A program made the position numbers and the translations under genes. The notes beneath the pieces were generated by a model, which saw only the letters and a program-made list of their open reading frames with translations, had not been told where the DNA came from and ran no database searches. 64,000 bases of DNA from Brevundimonas sp. SGAir0440 (lineage in GTDB: Bacteria; Pseudomonadota; Alphaproteobacteria; Caulobacterales; Caulobacteraceae), in the NCBI RefSeq assembly GCF_005484585.1, contig NZ_CP039435.1, forward strand, positions 2,480,001 to 2,544,000. The letters are read 5' to 3'. This document shows positions 38,773-47,008 of the stretch, in pieces (the first letter of the stretch is position 1; every line of letters begins with the position of its first letter).

Positions 38773-39348
38773 ATGCGCGCCACCCGCCTCGCCGCCGCCC
38801 TTCTCCTCGCCTCCCCTTTGGCCTTGACAACCGCCTGCGCCGCGACCGGAAACGCGCCCCAGGCGTCCGTCGAACGCGCGCCCGTCGGCGCGACGGGACA
38901 GGCCGTTCTGATCAACGCCTCGGGCGCCAATATCGGCCGCGTCGACCTGCGTCAGGGGCCGACCGGCCTGCTAATGAAGATTGAGGCTTCGGGTCTGACG
39001 CCCGGCTGGCACGGCATCCACATCCATGCGACCGGCGAATGCGCCGCACCTTTCACCTCGTCCGGCGCCCACATCAACCACGGCGAGCCCAAGGCTCCGC
39101 ACGGCCTGCTGAACGCCGCCGGGCCGGACGACGGCGACCTGCCCAACGTCTGGGCCGGTGCGGACGGCAAGGTGAACGCCGAACTGTTCACGACCCGCGC
39201 CCGGATCTCGTCCGAAGGCCCCGGCCAATGGCTGTGGGACGCCGACGGCTCGGCCATCATCATCCACGCCAACCCCGACGATCACTCGACCCAGCCCATC
39301 GGCGGCGCCGGCGACCGGGTGGCCTGCGCGGCGCTTAGCGCAAGCTAA
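38773..39348 (+). CDS. sodC: Cu/Zn superoxide dismutase, exported
   Basis: This 191-residue SodC-type enzyme dismutes superoxide in the periplasm. The metal-binding motifs are WHGIHIHATGEC, SSGAHINHGEPKAPHG and the C-terminal GSAIIIHANPDDHSTQP with its metal-binding His. GAGDRVACA provides the second disulfide Cys. The N-terminal signal has a lipobox-like LTTACAA, so it may be lipid-anchored. The start is an ATG with AAAGGA upstream. It diverges from gyrA across a 122-bp gap with no clear motif, and a terminator follows. Confidence 0.94.
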   Translation: MRATRLAAALLLASPLALTTACAATGNAPQASVERAPVGATGQAVLINASGANIGRVDLRQGPTGLLMKIEASGLTPGWHGIHIHATGECAAPFTSSGAHINHGEPKAPHGLLNAAGPDDGDLPNVWAGADGKVNAELFTTRARISSEGPGQWLWDADGSAIIIHANPDDHSTQPIGGAGDRVACAALSAS

Positions 39349-39372
39349 GTCTTTCTCCGAAACGGAAAGTGG

Positions 39373-39404
39373 CCCGCTGGACAGCGTTCAGCGGGTCTCT
39401 TTTT
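39373..39404 (+). terminator. Rho-independent terminator of sodC
   Basis: A 7-bp stem CCCGCTG/CAGCGGG (39373-39379 and 39389-39395) with a 9-nt loop is followed by TCTCTTTTT. It lies about 25 bp after sodC and extends over the last codons of the convergent DUF1003 gene, whose stop is at 39388-39390. Confidence 0.8.
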
Positions 39405-39921
39405 GCTCGAGCAGACGGCGGATCAGTTCGGTCTGCTCCTCCTGCCGGGCGGTCAGGTGTTCGACCTTTTCCAGCAGGGCCATGATCTCGATCTCGGCCT
39501 TCAGATTGACCTGATAGTCGTTGCCCGCATCCAGCCGATCCTTCGCGGCCTGGCGGTTCTGGCTCATCATGATGACCGGCGCCTGGATCGCCGCCAGCAT
39601 CGACAGGACCAGGTTCAGGAAGATGAAGGGATAGGGGTCGAAGGCCTCCTTGCGCAGCAGCAGGTTCAGCCCGGTCCAGATCGCCAGGAAGACGCCGAAC
39701 GCGATGATGAACGGCCACGAACCGCCGAAGGCCGCCACCCTATCGGCCAGCCGCTCACCGAAGGTCTGACGGTCGTCGAAGGTCTCGTTGATGTCTTCGG
39801 AAACAGGGCGACGATCGGCGGCGCTCTGAACCACGACGGCTTCGTTCGCTGGAAGATCGTGCTTGGCCTTCCCCAGCCAGCGGCGGGAGACGTGGTCGGC
39901 GTCGAGCGGGACGTGGTGCAT
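39388..39921 (-). CDS. DUF1003 domain-containing membrane protein
   Basis: This 177-residue protein has two central membrane segments (WPFIIAFGVFLAIWTGLNLLL and PFIFLNLVLSMLAAIQAPVI) typical of DUF1003, joined by a short KEAFDPYP loop. A coiled-coil C-terminus (LEKVEHLTARQEEQTELI) follows. The NQNRQAAKDR-type motif after the second segment is a family mark. Function is unknown; members are often found in stress regulons. The ATG at 39921 has AGGAG 7 bp upstream. It ends inside the sodC terminator and shares the minus strand with the EamA transporter. Confidence 0.88.
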   Translation of the reverse strand: MHHVPLDADHVSRRWLGKAKHDLPANEAVVVQSAADRRPVSEDINETFDDRQTFGERLADRVAAFGGSWPFIIAFGVFLAIWTGLNLLLRKEAFDPYPFIFLNLVLSMLAAIQAPVIMMSQNRQAAKDRLDAGNDYQVNLKAEIEIMALLEKVEHLTARQEEQTELIRRLLEQKETR

Positions 39922-39950
39922 GACGGGCTCCTGAAACGATCAGGAACAGA

Positions 39951-40889
39951 TCAAGCCTTGGCGGCCCCCGCACGCAAGCCCCGTTCGGCCAGGGCGACAA
40001 GGGCGACCCCGCCCATGGTGATGGCCGATCCCGTCAGAATCTGCGGCGTCAGGATGTCGCCCATGAAGCTCCAGCCGATGAACATCGACACCACGGGCGT
40101 GACCAGCAGATAGGGCGTCACCCGCCCCGCCTCGCGTCGCTGGACCAGCCAGAACAGCAGGGTGGTCGCCAGCACGGACGACACCACGCCCGCCCACAGC
40201 AATGAGGCCCAGACCATGGGCGTGGCGCGCTTCACCACCTCCCACTGGCCATGCTCGAACACCGCCGAGCCGAAGGCCATGACGGGAAATGCGCCGAGCG
40301 CCAGCAGGCCCTGCATCTTCAGCGGCGGGATGGAGGTGGTGCGGCGCGCCACCACCGTGGTCACGCCCCAGGCGGCGCCGGCCGCGATAGCGACCAGAAT
40401 GGCCTTCCAGTCCTGCAGCGCATGGGCGTCCAGCGTCATCCAGGCCACGCCGACGAAGGCCACGCCCATGCCGACCAGGGCCGCCCTGGACAGACGCTCG
40501 CCCAGGATCAGAAAGGCGAACAGGGTGGTGAAGGGGATCCACAGCTGGTTGGCCACCGTCACCGGGCTGACGTCCGTCGCCAGCCAGTAGGCTGTGTAGG
40601 CCAGGCCGTACTGGATCGGCCCGCCGATGATGACGATCAGAATCAGGCTCTTCCAGTCCGGAAACGGCGGCCGCACGAAGGCGATCAGACAGGCGGTGGC
40701 GATACCGAACCGGATGGCGCCGACCAGCAGCGGCGACAGCTCCTGCGTCGCCAGCTTGGCCCCGGCGTTGTTGACGCCCCACACCACTATGATCGCCACG
40801 ATGGCGGCGATCTCCAACCCTGTCAGGGCGTGAGGCCTCTTGGGCAGGGGCGCGGGCGCAGGCGCAATTTCGGGACGGACATCGGTCAT
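39951..40889 (-). CDS. EamA/DMT family transporter
   Basis: This 312-residue drug/metabolite transporter has ten predicted helices and two EamA repeats. Blocks VVWGVNNAGAKLATQELSPL and PLLVGAIRFGIATACL are typical of the first repeat, and TTVVARRTTSIPPLKMQGLL opens the second. It is predicted to export or exchange a metabolite, but the substrate is unknown. The ATG is at 40889. DUF1003 follows on the same strand with 29 bp between them, so they may be co-transcribed. Confidence 0.88.
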   Translation of the reverse strand: MTDVRPEIAPAPAPLPKRPHALTGLEIAAIVAIIVVWGVNNAGAKLATQELSPLLVGAIRFGIATACLIAFVRPPFPDWKSLILIVIIGGPIQYGLAYTAYWLATDVSPVTVANQLWIPFTTLFAFLILGERLSRAALVGMGVAFVGVAWMTLDAHALQDWKAILVAIAAGAAWGVTTVVARRTTSIPPLKMQGLLALGAFPVMAFGSAVFEHGQWEVVKRATPMVWASLLWAGVVSSVLATTLLFWLVQRREAGRVTPYLLVTPVVSMFIGWSFMGDILTPQILTGSAITMGGVALVALAERGLRAGAAKA

Positions 40890-40964
40890 GACCGCCCTAT
40901 GGCACGACCCGTCCGCCGCGTCGGCTCACTTTGGATGACCTCAGGTTTCCGCTCAGAAATCCGG

Positions 40965-40993
40965 CTTGGCGACCGCCTGCAGCGATCGCCAAG
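40965..40993 (-). terminator. Stem-loop downstream of ssb, probable terminator
   Basis: A 12-bp stem with one G-T pair, CTTGGCGACCGC/GCGATCGCCAAG, and a 5-nt loop lies 10 bp after the ssb stop. The run of T that follows on the minus strand is short (GGATTTCTG), so its strength as a terminator is uncertain. Confidence 0.6.
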
Positions 40994-41003
40994 TCAGACT
41001 GCC

Positions 41004-41516
41004 TCAGAACGGGATGTCGTCGTTCAGGTCGTAGCTTTCCTTGGGGCCGCTCGGCTTGTTGGCGCCGCCGGTGGAGAAGCCCGAGGAATAGTCGTCATCG
41101 CCGCGACCAGCGCCGTAGCCGCCACCGCCGCCACCATAACCGCCGCCCGACGAGCCGCCTTCCGAACGGCCGCCCAGCATGGTCAGTTCACCCTTGAAGC
41201 GGCTGACGACGATCTCGGTCGAATATTTCTCGACGCCTTGCTGGTCGGTCCATTTGCGGGTCTGGAGCGCGCCCTCAATGTAGACGGTCGAGCCCTTCTT
41301 CACATAGTTCTCGACCACCTTGACGATGTTGTCGTTGAAGATGACGACCCGGTGCCATTCGGTCTTTTCCTTGCGCTCGCCCGAGGACTTGTCGCGCCAG
41401 GTTTCCGAGGTGGCGATGGACAGATTAGCGATGCGGTCGCCATTGGGCATGGAGCGGATCTCGGGGTCGCGCCCGAGATTGCCGACCAGAATGACCTTGT
41501 TGACGCTGCCCGCCAT
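41004..41516 (-). CDS. ssb: Single-stranded DNA-binding protein
   Basis: This 170-residue OB-fold protein coats single-stranded DNA in replication, repair and recombination. The N-terminus [20 protein letters not shown], the [10 protein letters not shown] block, and [16 protein letters not shown] are canonical. A Gly-rich, Tyr-containing linker ([16 protein letters not shown]) leads to the conserved acidic tip ending DDIPF, which recruits partner proteins. A LexA-type box lies about 140 bp upstream, so the gene is likely in the SOS regulon. Confidence 0.97.
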   Translation of the reverse strand: MAGSVNKVILVGNLGRDPEIRSMPNGDRIANLSIATSETWRDKSSGERKEKTEWHRVVIFNDNIVKVVENYVKKGSTVYIEGALQTRKWTDQQGVEKYSTEIVVSRFKGELTMLGGRSEGGSSGGGYGGGGGGYGAGRGDDDYSSGFSTGGANKPSGPKESYDLNDDIPF

Positions 41517-41655
41517 GGAAACTTCCTTCTCGTGTGAGGCGGCGACGACTTCGCCCGCCCCGTCAATTCAGTCCGATGTCTGACCGGGGCGACGGCTCAT
41601 CGCCAGCCCTTTCGACAGCAAACCCGCTAAATCAGTGGATAAGCATTAACCGAAT

Positions 41656-41670
41656 GTTCCACTTTCGTTC
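41656..41670. promoter_or_regulatory. ssb: LexA (SOS) box upstream of ssb
   Basis: The sequence GTTC-CACTTTC-GTTC exactly matches the alphaproteobacterial LexA consensus GTTC-N7-GTTC. It lies 140 bp upstream of the ssb start. The next gene upstream (41685-42107) ends 15 bp away and is read toward it, so ssb is the only sensible target. Confidence 0.8.
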
Positions 41671-41684
41671 CGGTCGCGCAAGTC

Positions 41685-42107
41685 CTACTTCGCAGCGGGG
41701 TCGGCCGCGATTGCTACGGGCCGGCCCGTTTCGTCGCGCTGGATGGCACCGGGGATGGCCAGACGGCCGTCGCCGGTGCGGGCCATGGCGAAGAAGCGGC
41801 TGCCGTTAAGGCTCTTGCCGATCTTGACCCCTTCGCGGTCCACGAAGATGAAGCGGCCCTGATAGGCGCCGGCGATTTCCTGGTTCGATCCGCCCATGCG
41901 CAGGAAGCGAAGGCGCATCTCCTCCAGCCGCGCGGCGCATTGTTCCAGCTGGGGCTGGTTGTCGGCGATTTTCTGCAGGCGCGGCGGCGCATTGTCCGGC
42001 GTCGCCACGAAGTAGCAGGCGCCCTCTGCGAACTCATATTTGGGTTCGTTGGAGCAGGCGCCCAGCAGAGCAGTCCCGGCGATGGCGGCGAGAGCGACGA
42101 AACGCAT
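41685..42107 (-). CDS. Putative lipoprotein
   Basis: This 140-residue protein has a lipoprotein signal (MRFVALAAIAGTALLGACSN, lipobox LLGACS). The mature domain contains CYFVATP and LEQCAARLEEMRLRFLRMGG with two cysteines and a helix, then QGRFIFVDREGVKIGKSL and RFFAMARTGDGRLAIPG. I do not recognise a named domain; the layout is typical of conserved Caulobacterales envelope lipoproteins. The ATG shares a base with the stop of the upstream membrane protein gene (TGATG), so they are co-translated. Confidence 0.7.
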   Translation of the reverse strand: MRFVALAAIAGTALLGACSNEPKYEFAEGACYFVATPDNAPPRLQKIADNQPQLEQCAARLEEMRLRFLRMGGSNQEIAGAYQGRFIFVDREGVKIGKSLNGSRFFAMARTGDGRLAIPGAIQRDETGRPVAIAADPAAK

Positions 42108-42778
42108 CAGTTCATTCCCGTGAATTGGCAGTTGCGATCCTGCTCGGCCAGGGTCCTGAAACGGTTGTTGTCATTGGACTGTTCCACCCGGCGCGGCACC
42201 AGACGCAGGGTCGTATCGCCCCAGCGGCCGTATTGGGCGTCGCCCGGTCCGACGCAGGTTCCGGCGTAAAGCGCCTGAACGCAGGCGTTCAGGCTCATGC
42301 TTGGCGACAGGGTGCGCCAGTCCGAGCCGGTGTGGCGCAGGCACGGGCTGCCGCTGGCCACGGGCGTGGGGCGCGGCGCAGGCGTCTGTTCGACGGAGGC
42401 CGGCGGCAGGGTTTCGGCCATCTCGACCTTCGGCAGTTCGGGCGGCGGGGCGAAGGCGGCCGTCGGCGCGGCGGCCAAGGCGCCAGTCGCGTCCAGCCCG
42501 ACGTCCAGAGCGTCCGTCGCCAGACCGTTGCGCTGGGCGCAGACCGCCAGGGTCGCCATGCCGACGAACTGCCCGTCGACGAAGCAGCGCAGTTCCCGCG
42601 TCGGCTCCAGTGTGGGCGCCTCGGCCAGATTGACGACAAGGCCGCCCTTGGACGCCGGCGGTGCTTCCGTCGTCTTGTCGCCGCTGCCCGTGAAGATCAG
42701 GGCGAGAACGACGGCGATGACGATCGCCACGCCGGCGCCGACCAACAGGATGACGCGGTTGTCTTTCGGAAGGGCCAT
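42107..42778 (-). CDS. Hypothetical single-span membrane protein
   Basis: This 223-residue protein has one N-terminal membrane anchor (VILLVGAGVAIVIAVVLALIF). A Pro/Ala-rich periplasmic linker (APPPELPKVEMAETLPPASVE and PAPRPTPVA) leads to a C-terminal domain with several cysteines (ELRCFVD, VCAQRNG, SPCLRHTG, NACVQALYAGTCVG and DRNCQF) that could form disulfides. The middle block CLRHTGSDWRTLSP and the WGDTTLRLVPRRVEQ block look like a small folded domain. No family is recognised. Stop and start overlap with the downstream lipoprotein gene (TGATG), so both probably act together in the envelope. Confidence 0.7.
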   Translation of the reverse strand: MALPKDNRVILLVGAGVAIVIAVVLALIFTGSGDKTTEAPPASKGGLVVNLAEAPTLEPTRELRCFVDGQFVGMATLAVCAQRNGLATDALDVGLDATGALAAAPTAAFAPPPELPKVEMAETLPPASVEQTPAPRPTPVASGSPCLRHTGSDWRTLSPSMSLNACVQALYAGTCVGPGDAQYGRWGDTTLRLVPRRVEQSNDNNRFRTLAEQDRNCQFTGMN

Positions 42779-42859
42779 GAACGGGCTTTCGCGGATGAGG
42801 AGGTCAATAACTCCGACCCTGCCTCGGGCGTCAACCGCCTTGACCGGTCACGACCCCGA

Positions 42860-45568
42860 TCAGGCCGTCAGGCGGCTCAGCGCAGCCTGATAGTTGGCCA
42901 GCTGCGTCTGCTGGTAGGCGGTCGAGGAACCGTTGCCGGTCTGGGTGTTGGTTATGCCGCCGGTCGATGGCGCGAGGGCGCGGTAGGAGGACCGGACCGC
43001 CGTCATCGCCTGGGCCAGCGAATCGATGGCCGCCTTGATCGAGGCCGGATCGTTCAGGTTCAGCTTGTTCGACAGGTTCAGCCCATAGGTCTTGATCGCG
43101 TCCTTGTCCGGCTTCACCGGACCGACGAAGCCGGGCGTCAGACCCAGCGCGCCCAGGGCGTCCTTGCCGATCGCCCCAGCGGAGATGACGGCGCCGTCCT
43201 TGTTGGCCGCCGTCTTGATTTCCAGGCGCTGGACAATGGGTTTGGCCTTCAGGTCGGTGATGACCTTGGCTTCCAACTGGCGTCCAGAGGCGGCGTTGAT
43301 CTTCTTGGCCAGGCTTTCCAGCGTGTCCTTGGCGTCGATGGTCACAGTCACGGCGCGGCCGCCGGCGGCGGGGCTGATCGAAAACTGATCGCCGACGCGG
43401 GCCGAGGTGGCGACGGTCAGCAGCTTGGAATCCGCCTGCATGATCTGGCCCTGGGGCAGGCCGAGGCGGTCGAGCACGCTGGCCCCGCCCGCTGCGAAGC
43501 TCAGGCTGGTCGGCCTGGCCTGATCGCCGTCCGCGCGCCAGGTTCGGTTCGATTGAACCTGGCCGGTGGCCAGATCGATCTGGGCCAGATAGCCGGATGT
43601 GGGGTCGTCCTTACCGGCGCCTTCCGCCCGGTTCGTGCCGGTAATCCAGACTTTTCCGTGCTTGATGGCGACGTCGGCGGCGGAGTCCGCGCCCGCCCCG
43701 CCAAAATAGGTCAGCCGGTCGTTTGCCGAGGCCTGAAGGTCCGTCGACAAGGTGGCGATGAAGACGTCGCTGCCGCCGGCATGGGCGTTGGTCATCGTGG
43801 CGATATCGAGGGCGGTGTTCTCGGTATGGCCCGTCACGACGACCTTGCCGTTCTCGACCGATATGCCGGCGATCGCGCCGCTGGCGTAGCCAAGGTCACG
43901 CGTCGAAGCCAGGCTCGGTACGCCCTCGGCATCCAGGGTGAAGCGGCGCACGACCGCCTTCCCGTTTTCGACGCCCGCCGTGTAGAGGTCGTTTCCCGAC
44001 ACCGTCATGGCCTGAACGGAGTCGTCGCCGCTGGTGCCGAACTGCACGGTCGCGACGTTCACGCCCACGTCCGGGCCATTGATCTTTATCGGCTTTTCCT
44101 GGAAGGCCTGAAGATAGGAATCCCAGCCGCCCAGGGCCGCATTGCCCGGCATGGCCGATTTCGACCGGCCGGCGACATAGACCATGCCGTCGGCGCCGAA
44201 GCGAACCTCGGTCGCCTCATCGGCCGCCTTGGCGCCGCGCCGCTGGGTCCACAACTCTTGGCCCGAACTGTCGAACACAGAGACGAAACTGTCGGCCACG
44301 GCCGCGTTGTCGCCGCTCTTGCCGGGTTCCAGCGCCCCGGTCACCGATCCGGCCAGGGCGACCCGGCCGTCGTCGTCGATAGCGATGGAGAAGCCGTTGG
44401 CGCTGGAGGCGGCGCCGAGCAGCTTCGTCTGCATCAGATTGCCGGCGGAATCATATTTCATCAGGGCGACATCGCGCGCGCCCTTGATCGGTTGACTGGC
44501 GTCGCCCGCCGTCAGTTCGGCGACGACCCAGACGGAACCGTCCGGCGCCACCGCGCTGGCCTTAACCGCGGCGACCCCGTCGGGAAGGTCGGCGTGCCCC
44601 ACCCTGCCCTCGACCCAGAACGGATCGTCGACGCCCTGCTGGGCGGCCGGCGCCGCGCCGCCTTCGGCCTGGAACTTCAGCAGTTGGCCCGCCGTGCCGG
44701 TCTTGCCGACCCCTTGCGTCACATAGACGGCGTCGGAGGTGTCGACGGCCTGGAAGCTGATGGCCTCGCCGGTCCCGCCATTGACCTTCAACGCCCACCG
44801 ATCCGGTCCGGCCGGCAGGGTGATGGTCTTGGTTCCGCTCTTGACCGTCTTCGGCTCGGCCGGGATCAACTGAGCGCTGATGCGCGTCGCGACGCCCGCG
44901 TCCTCCAGCTTGCCGTTCATATAGGCGGTGACATTGGCCAACGATCGACCGGTCGCGCCCATCTCGGACAGGTCCATGGCGATCGCCTGCTCCCCAGCCG
45001 CCGTCTTGACGGTCACGGAGAATTTCACGTCGCCCTCGAACGCCTTGACCGAGGCGGTGGGGTCGCCGTCGTGGATGGGGGTGGTGACGAAGCTGGTCGG
45101 CGCCCGTTCCAGCGCATAGGTGCTTTTGACCGACGTCTGGGCCACGCCCTGCACCAGCCGCATGTCTTCGAAACTGGCGGTGCTCAAATAGGTCGACAGT
45201 TCGGCCAGGCCTTCGCTGAACCGCTTAGACACCAGAGCGGCTTCCGACGCGCTCAGCCCCTTGACGCCGGCACGGTCGGCCAGAGCGCCCAGCGTGTTCA
45301 GGCCCTGATACAGGGCGAACATCTTGCGGTAGTCGGTCGACGCGCCGGCCAGATCCAGGCTGACATTGCTCTCGTCGATCAGGCGGCGGCCGCCCAGAGC
45401 CGCGCGGACCAGATCGCTGGCCTTCGCCGGTGTCGCCGTGGAGGACCAGGGGGCCGTCGGCTGGGTCTTCTTGGTTTTGACGGCCGCGCTGGTGGTCGTG
45501 GCGGCGCCTGACGACGACGTCCCCGTCGTCGTTCCGAAAAGACCCAGCAGATAGCTGTTGTTGATCAT
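42860..45568 (-). CDS. FlaEY-like flagellar filament protein with beta-propeller repeats
   Basis: This 902-residue protein follows the flagellin genes on the same strand. It has no signal peptide. An N-terminal Ser/Thr-rich tail leads to a region with helices (about residues 60-150). A long central part has SBBP-type beta-propeller repeats, seen in segments like VALMKYDSAGNLMQTKLLG, FSIAIDDDGRVALAGSVTG and VWVVAELTAGD. Near the C-terminus, AVTVTIDAKDTLESLAKKIN resembles the flagellin hook IN motif. This layout and location match the Caulobacter FlaEY protein, needed for filament formation, so export through the flagellar system is likely. The assignment rests on context and domain pattern. 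Confidence 0.7.
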   Translation of the reverse strand: MINNSYLLGLFGTTTGTSSSGAATTTSAAVKTKKTQPTAPWSSTATPAKASDLVRAALGGRRLIDESNVSLDLAGASTDYRKMFALYQGLNTLGALADRAGVKGLSASEAALVSKRFSEGLAELSTYLSTASFEDMRLVQGVAQTSVKSTYALERAPTSFVTTPIHDGDPTASVKAFEGDVKFSVTVKTAAGEQAIAMDLSEMGATGRSLANVTAYMNGKLEDAGVATRISAQLIPAEPKTVKSGTKTITLPAGPDRWALKVNGGTGEAISFQAVDTSDAVYVTQGVGKTGTAGQLLKFQAEGGAAPAAQQGVDDPFWVEGRVGHADLPDGVAAVKASAVAPDGSVWVVAELTAGDASQPIKGARDVALMKYDSAGNLMQTKLLGAASSANGFSIAIDDDGRVALAGSVTGALEPGKSGDNAAVADSFVSVFDSSGQELWTQRRGAKAADEATEVRFGADGMVYVAGRSKSAMPGNAALGGWDSYLQAFQEKPIKINGPDVGVNVATVQFGTSGDDSVQAMTVSGNDLYTAGVENGKAVVRRFTLDAEGVPSLASTRDLGYASGAIAGISVENGKVVVTGHTENTALDIATMTNAHAGGSDVFIATLSTDLQASANDRLTYFGGAGADSAADVAIKHGKVWITGTNRAEGAGKDDPTSGYLAQIDLATGQVQSNRTWRADGDQARPTSLSFAAGGASVLDRLGLPQGQIMQADSKLLTVATSARVGDQFSISPAAGGRAVTVTIDAKDTLESLAKKINAASGRQLEAKVITDLKAKPIVQRLEIKTAANKDGAVISAGAIGKDALGALGLTPGFVGPVKPDKDAIKTYGLNLSNKLNLNDPASIKAAIDSLAQAMTAVRSSYRALAPSTGGITNTQTGNGSSTAYQQTQLANYQAALSRLTA

Positions 45569-45628
45569 TCAGACGGCTCCGACCCTATTGTGCGGCGGGC
45601 GCCGATAAGGAACCGTTAAGCTGTCGGA

Positions 45629-46507
45629 TCAGCCCTTGAACAGCGACAGGATGACCTGCGGCGCCTGGTTGGCGATCGACAGGGCCTGAACGCCGAGTTG
45701 CTGCTGGACCTGCAGGGCCTGAAGGCGGGCGCTTTCCTTAGCCAGGTCCGCGTCGACCAGATTGCCGATGCCGGCCTCCAGCGCGTCCGACAGCTTGCCG
45801 ACATAGGTGGTGTGGCGCTCGATCTGCTTGGACTGGGCGCCCAGTTCGGAAAGACGAGAACTCGAGGTTGCGATGGCGTTGTTGATCCGGTTCAGCGCGG
45901 CTTTGGCATCGGACTCAACCAATAAGCTTGGCGCGTCAACAGCGGGCGTAGCCGAAGCGTCGGCCGCAAGCCCCAAGCCTGAAAGTGTCAGGTTTTGACG
46001 CTTCAGCTGGATATTCTCCTGGCCGTCCGCACTGGCGATAAAATTCAAGTCCCCGAGCGGCGCAGGAGGTGTCGCGCCGTCCGTACGCCCTGCGAGAATG
46101 TTCTCACCATCAAAAATGGCGTTGTCTGCAAAAGACTGGATCGACAACAGAAGCGATTGAAACTCCTGGTCATACGATTTGCGAGTCGCATCGCTGGCGC
46201 TCGGGTCCGCCGCTGCGGTCGCCTTCTGCTTCAGCTCCAGAAGAATGTCCGAGATTTGCTCGCCGGCCGCCAGCGACACGTCGGCGATGGACGTCGCGCG
46301 CTTCAGGCTGGTGGTGACAGCTTCGAGCGATCCCCGGTCCGCGCGCTGCCCCTGAGCCACCGCCCAGACCGCGGCGTTGTCGCGCGCGCCCTGAACCTTC
46401 AGCCCCGTGTTCACCCGGCTCTGCGTCGCCGCCAACTGGTCGTTGGTGCGGTTCAGATTCTGCAGGGCGATCATCGCCGAGGTGTTGGTGTGGATGCTGG
46501 TGGTCAT
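45629..46507 (-). CDS. Divergent flagellin (FljJ-like), flagellin D
   Basis: This 292-residue flagellin has conserved N- and C-terminal coiled-coil domains (IALQNLNRTNDQLAATQSRV and GVQALSIANQAPQVILSLF). Compared with flagellins A-C here it lacks the shared middle. It has its own segment with ELKQKATAAADPS and a D1 region, and it is related to the 29-kDa Caulobacter flagellin FljJ. Filament position in Caulobacter depends on flagellin type, so this may form the hook-proximal part of the filament. It lacks the hairpin leader of the other flagellins and instead has a CtrA-GAnTC-CtrA promoter. The ATG is at 46507. Confidence 0.85.
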   Translation of the reverse strand: MTTSIHTNTSAMIALQNLNRTNDQLAATQSRVNTGLKVQGARDNAAVWAVAQGQRADRGSLEAVTTSLKRATSIADVSLAAGEQISDILLELKQKATAAADPSASDATRKSYDQEFQSLLLSIQSFADNAIFDGENILAGRTDGATPPAPLGDLNFIASADGQENIQLKRQNLTLSGLGLAADASATPAVDAPSLLVESDAKAALNRINNAIATSSSRLSELGAQSKQIERHTTYVGKLSDALEAGIGNLVDADLAKESARLQALQVQQQLGVQALSIANQAPQVILSLFKG

Positions 46508-46543
46508 GGCTTCAAGCCCCCGGACGTTCTGTGGGCTACAGCA

Positions 46544-46572
46544 TTAACCATGAGTCGTAATCACATGGTTAA
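46544..46572 (-). promoter_or_regulatory. Paired CtrA sites enclosing a GAnTC methylation site
   Basis: TTAACCATG (46544-46552) and CATGGTTAA (46564-46572) form a perfect inverted pair of CtrA half-sites with an 11-bp spacer. The minus-strand motif TTAA-CCATGTG-ATTA is close to the full TTAA-N7-TTAA consensus. The spacer starts with AGTC, so GAGTC spans 46552-46556; this is a CcrM methylation site. The element lies about 37-65 bp upstream of flagellin D. It would give cell-cycle control of that flagellin. Regulation is inferred, not shown. Confidence 0.75.
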
Positions 46573-46642
46573 CGCGCCGGAAACCATGATTGCGCCGTCC
46601 GGCGAGCCGGCGGCGTTGAAAAGCCAGACCTGTCGCCTGTCG

Positions 46643-46924
46643 TCAGACGGCGGTATCGACCAGACGACCGCCGCGATAGGTCGGGTCGCTGTTCAGCTTT
46701 TCGACATCCTCGCGCGGCAACTGGCGGATCACCTCCCCCGTCACCCGGTCCAGGACCTTGTAGACGAAGCGGTTGTCGCCAACGGCCTCGATGGTGAGGC
46801 GAAAGCGGCTGGCGTCGTGGTTGTCGTTTTTCGCTACCGGCGCGGGCGTCGCCGGCTGCACGGCGATCGGAGCGACGGGAGAAATCTGAGGTACGCTTAC
46901 TGATCTCGCGACATTGTCTGTCAT
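46643..46924 (-). CDS. flaG: FlaG family protein
   Basis: This 93-residue protein has an FlaG core: RFRLTIEAVGDNRFVYKVLD then RVTGEVIRQLPREDVEKL, which matches the consensus phrase TGEVIRQIP. The N-terminal 35 residues are a flexible Pro/Ala-rich tail. FlaG proteins sit in flagellin loci and affect filament length. The start is uncertain: the ATG at 46924 is used, while a GTG at 46948 would add 8 residues; neither has an ideal ribosome-binding site. It lies between flagellin C (after a terminator) and flagellin D. Confidence 0.88.
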   Translation of the reverse strand: MTDNVARSVSVPQISPVAPIAVQPATPAPVAKNDNHDASRFRLTIEAVGDNRFVYKVLDRVTGEVIRQLPREDVEKLNSDPTYRGGRLVDTAV

Positions 46925-46972
46925 GGCTCCACGCGCAGGTCGGCCCACGCCCTCTAGAGAAACAAGCGATCA

Positions 46973-47000
46973 GCCGGAGCGGTCGCAAAACCGCTCCGGC
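46973..47000 (-). terminator. Terminator after flagellin C
   Basis: A strong 10-bp perfect stem GCCGGAGCGG/CCGCTCCGGC (46973-46982 and 46991-47000) with an 8-nt loop lies 8 bp after the flagellin C stop codon (minus strand). It is followed on that strand by a T-containing tract (TGATCGCTTGTTTCT). It separates flagellin C from flaG. Confidence 0.8.
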
Positions 47001-47008
47001 CGCGCGTC

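Noticed and set aside
41645-41652. TTAACCGA next to the LexA box as a possible CtrA site
   Set aside because: Only a half-site with mismatches and no second TTAA at 7-bp spacing; not convincing.
42125-45511. Open frame of 1128 codons antisense to the FlaEY-like gene
   Set aside because: Shadow frame; composition is His/Arg/Gly/Ala rich and does not match a protein family, while the minus-strand gene has clear domains.
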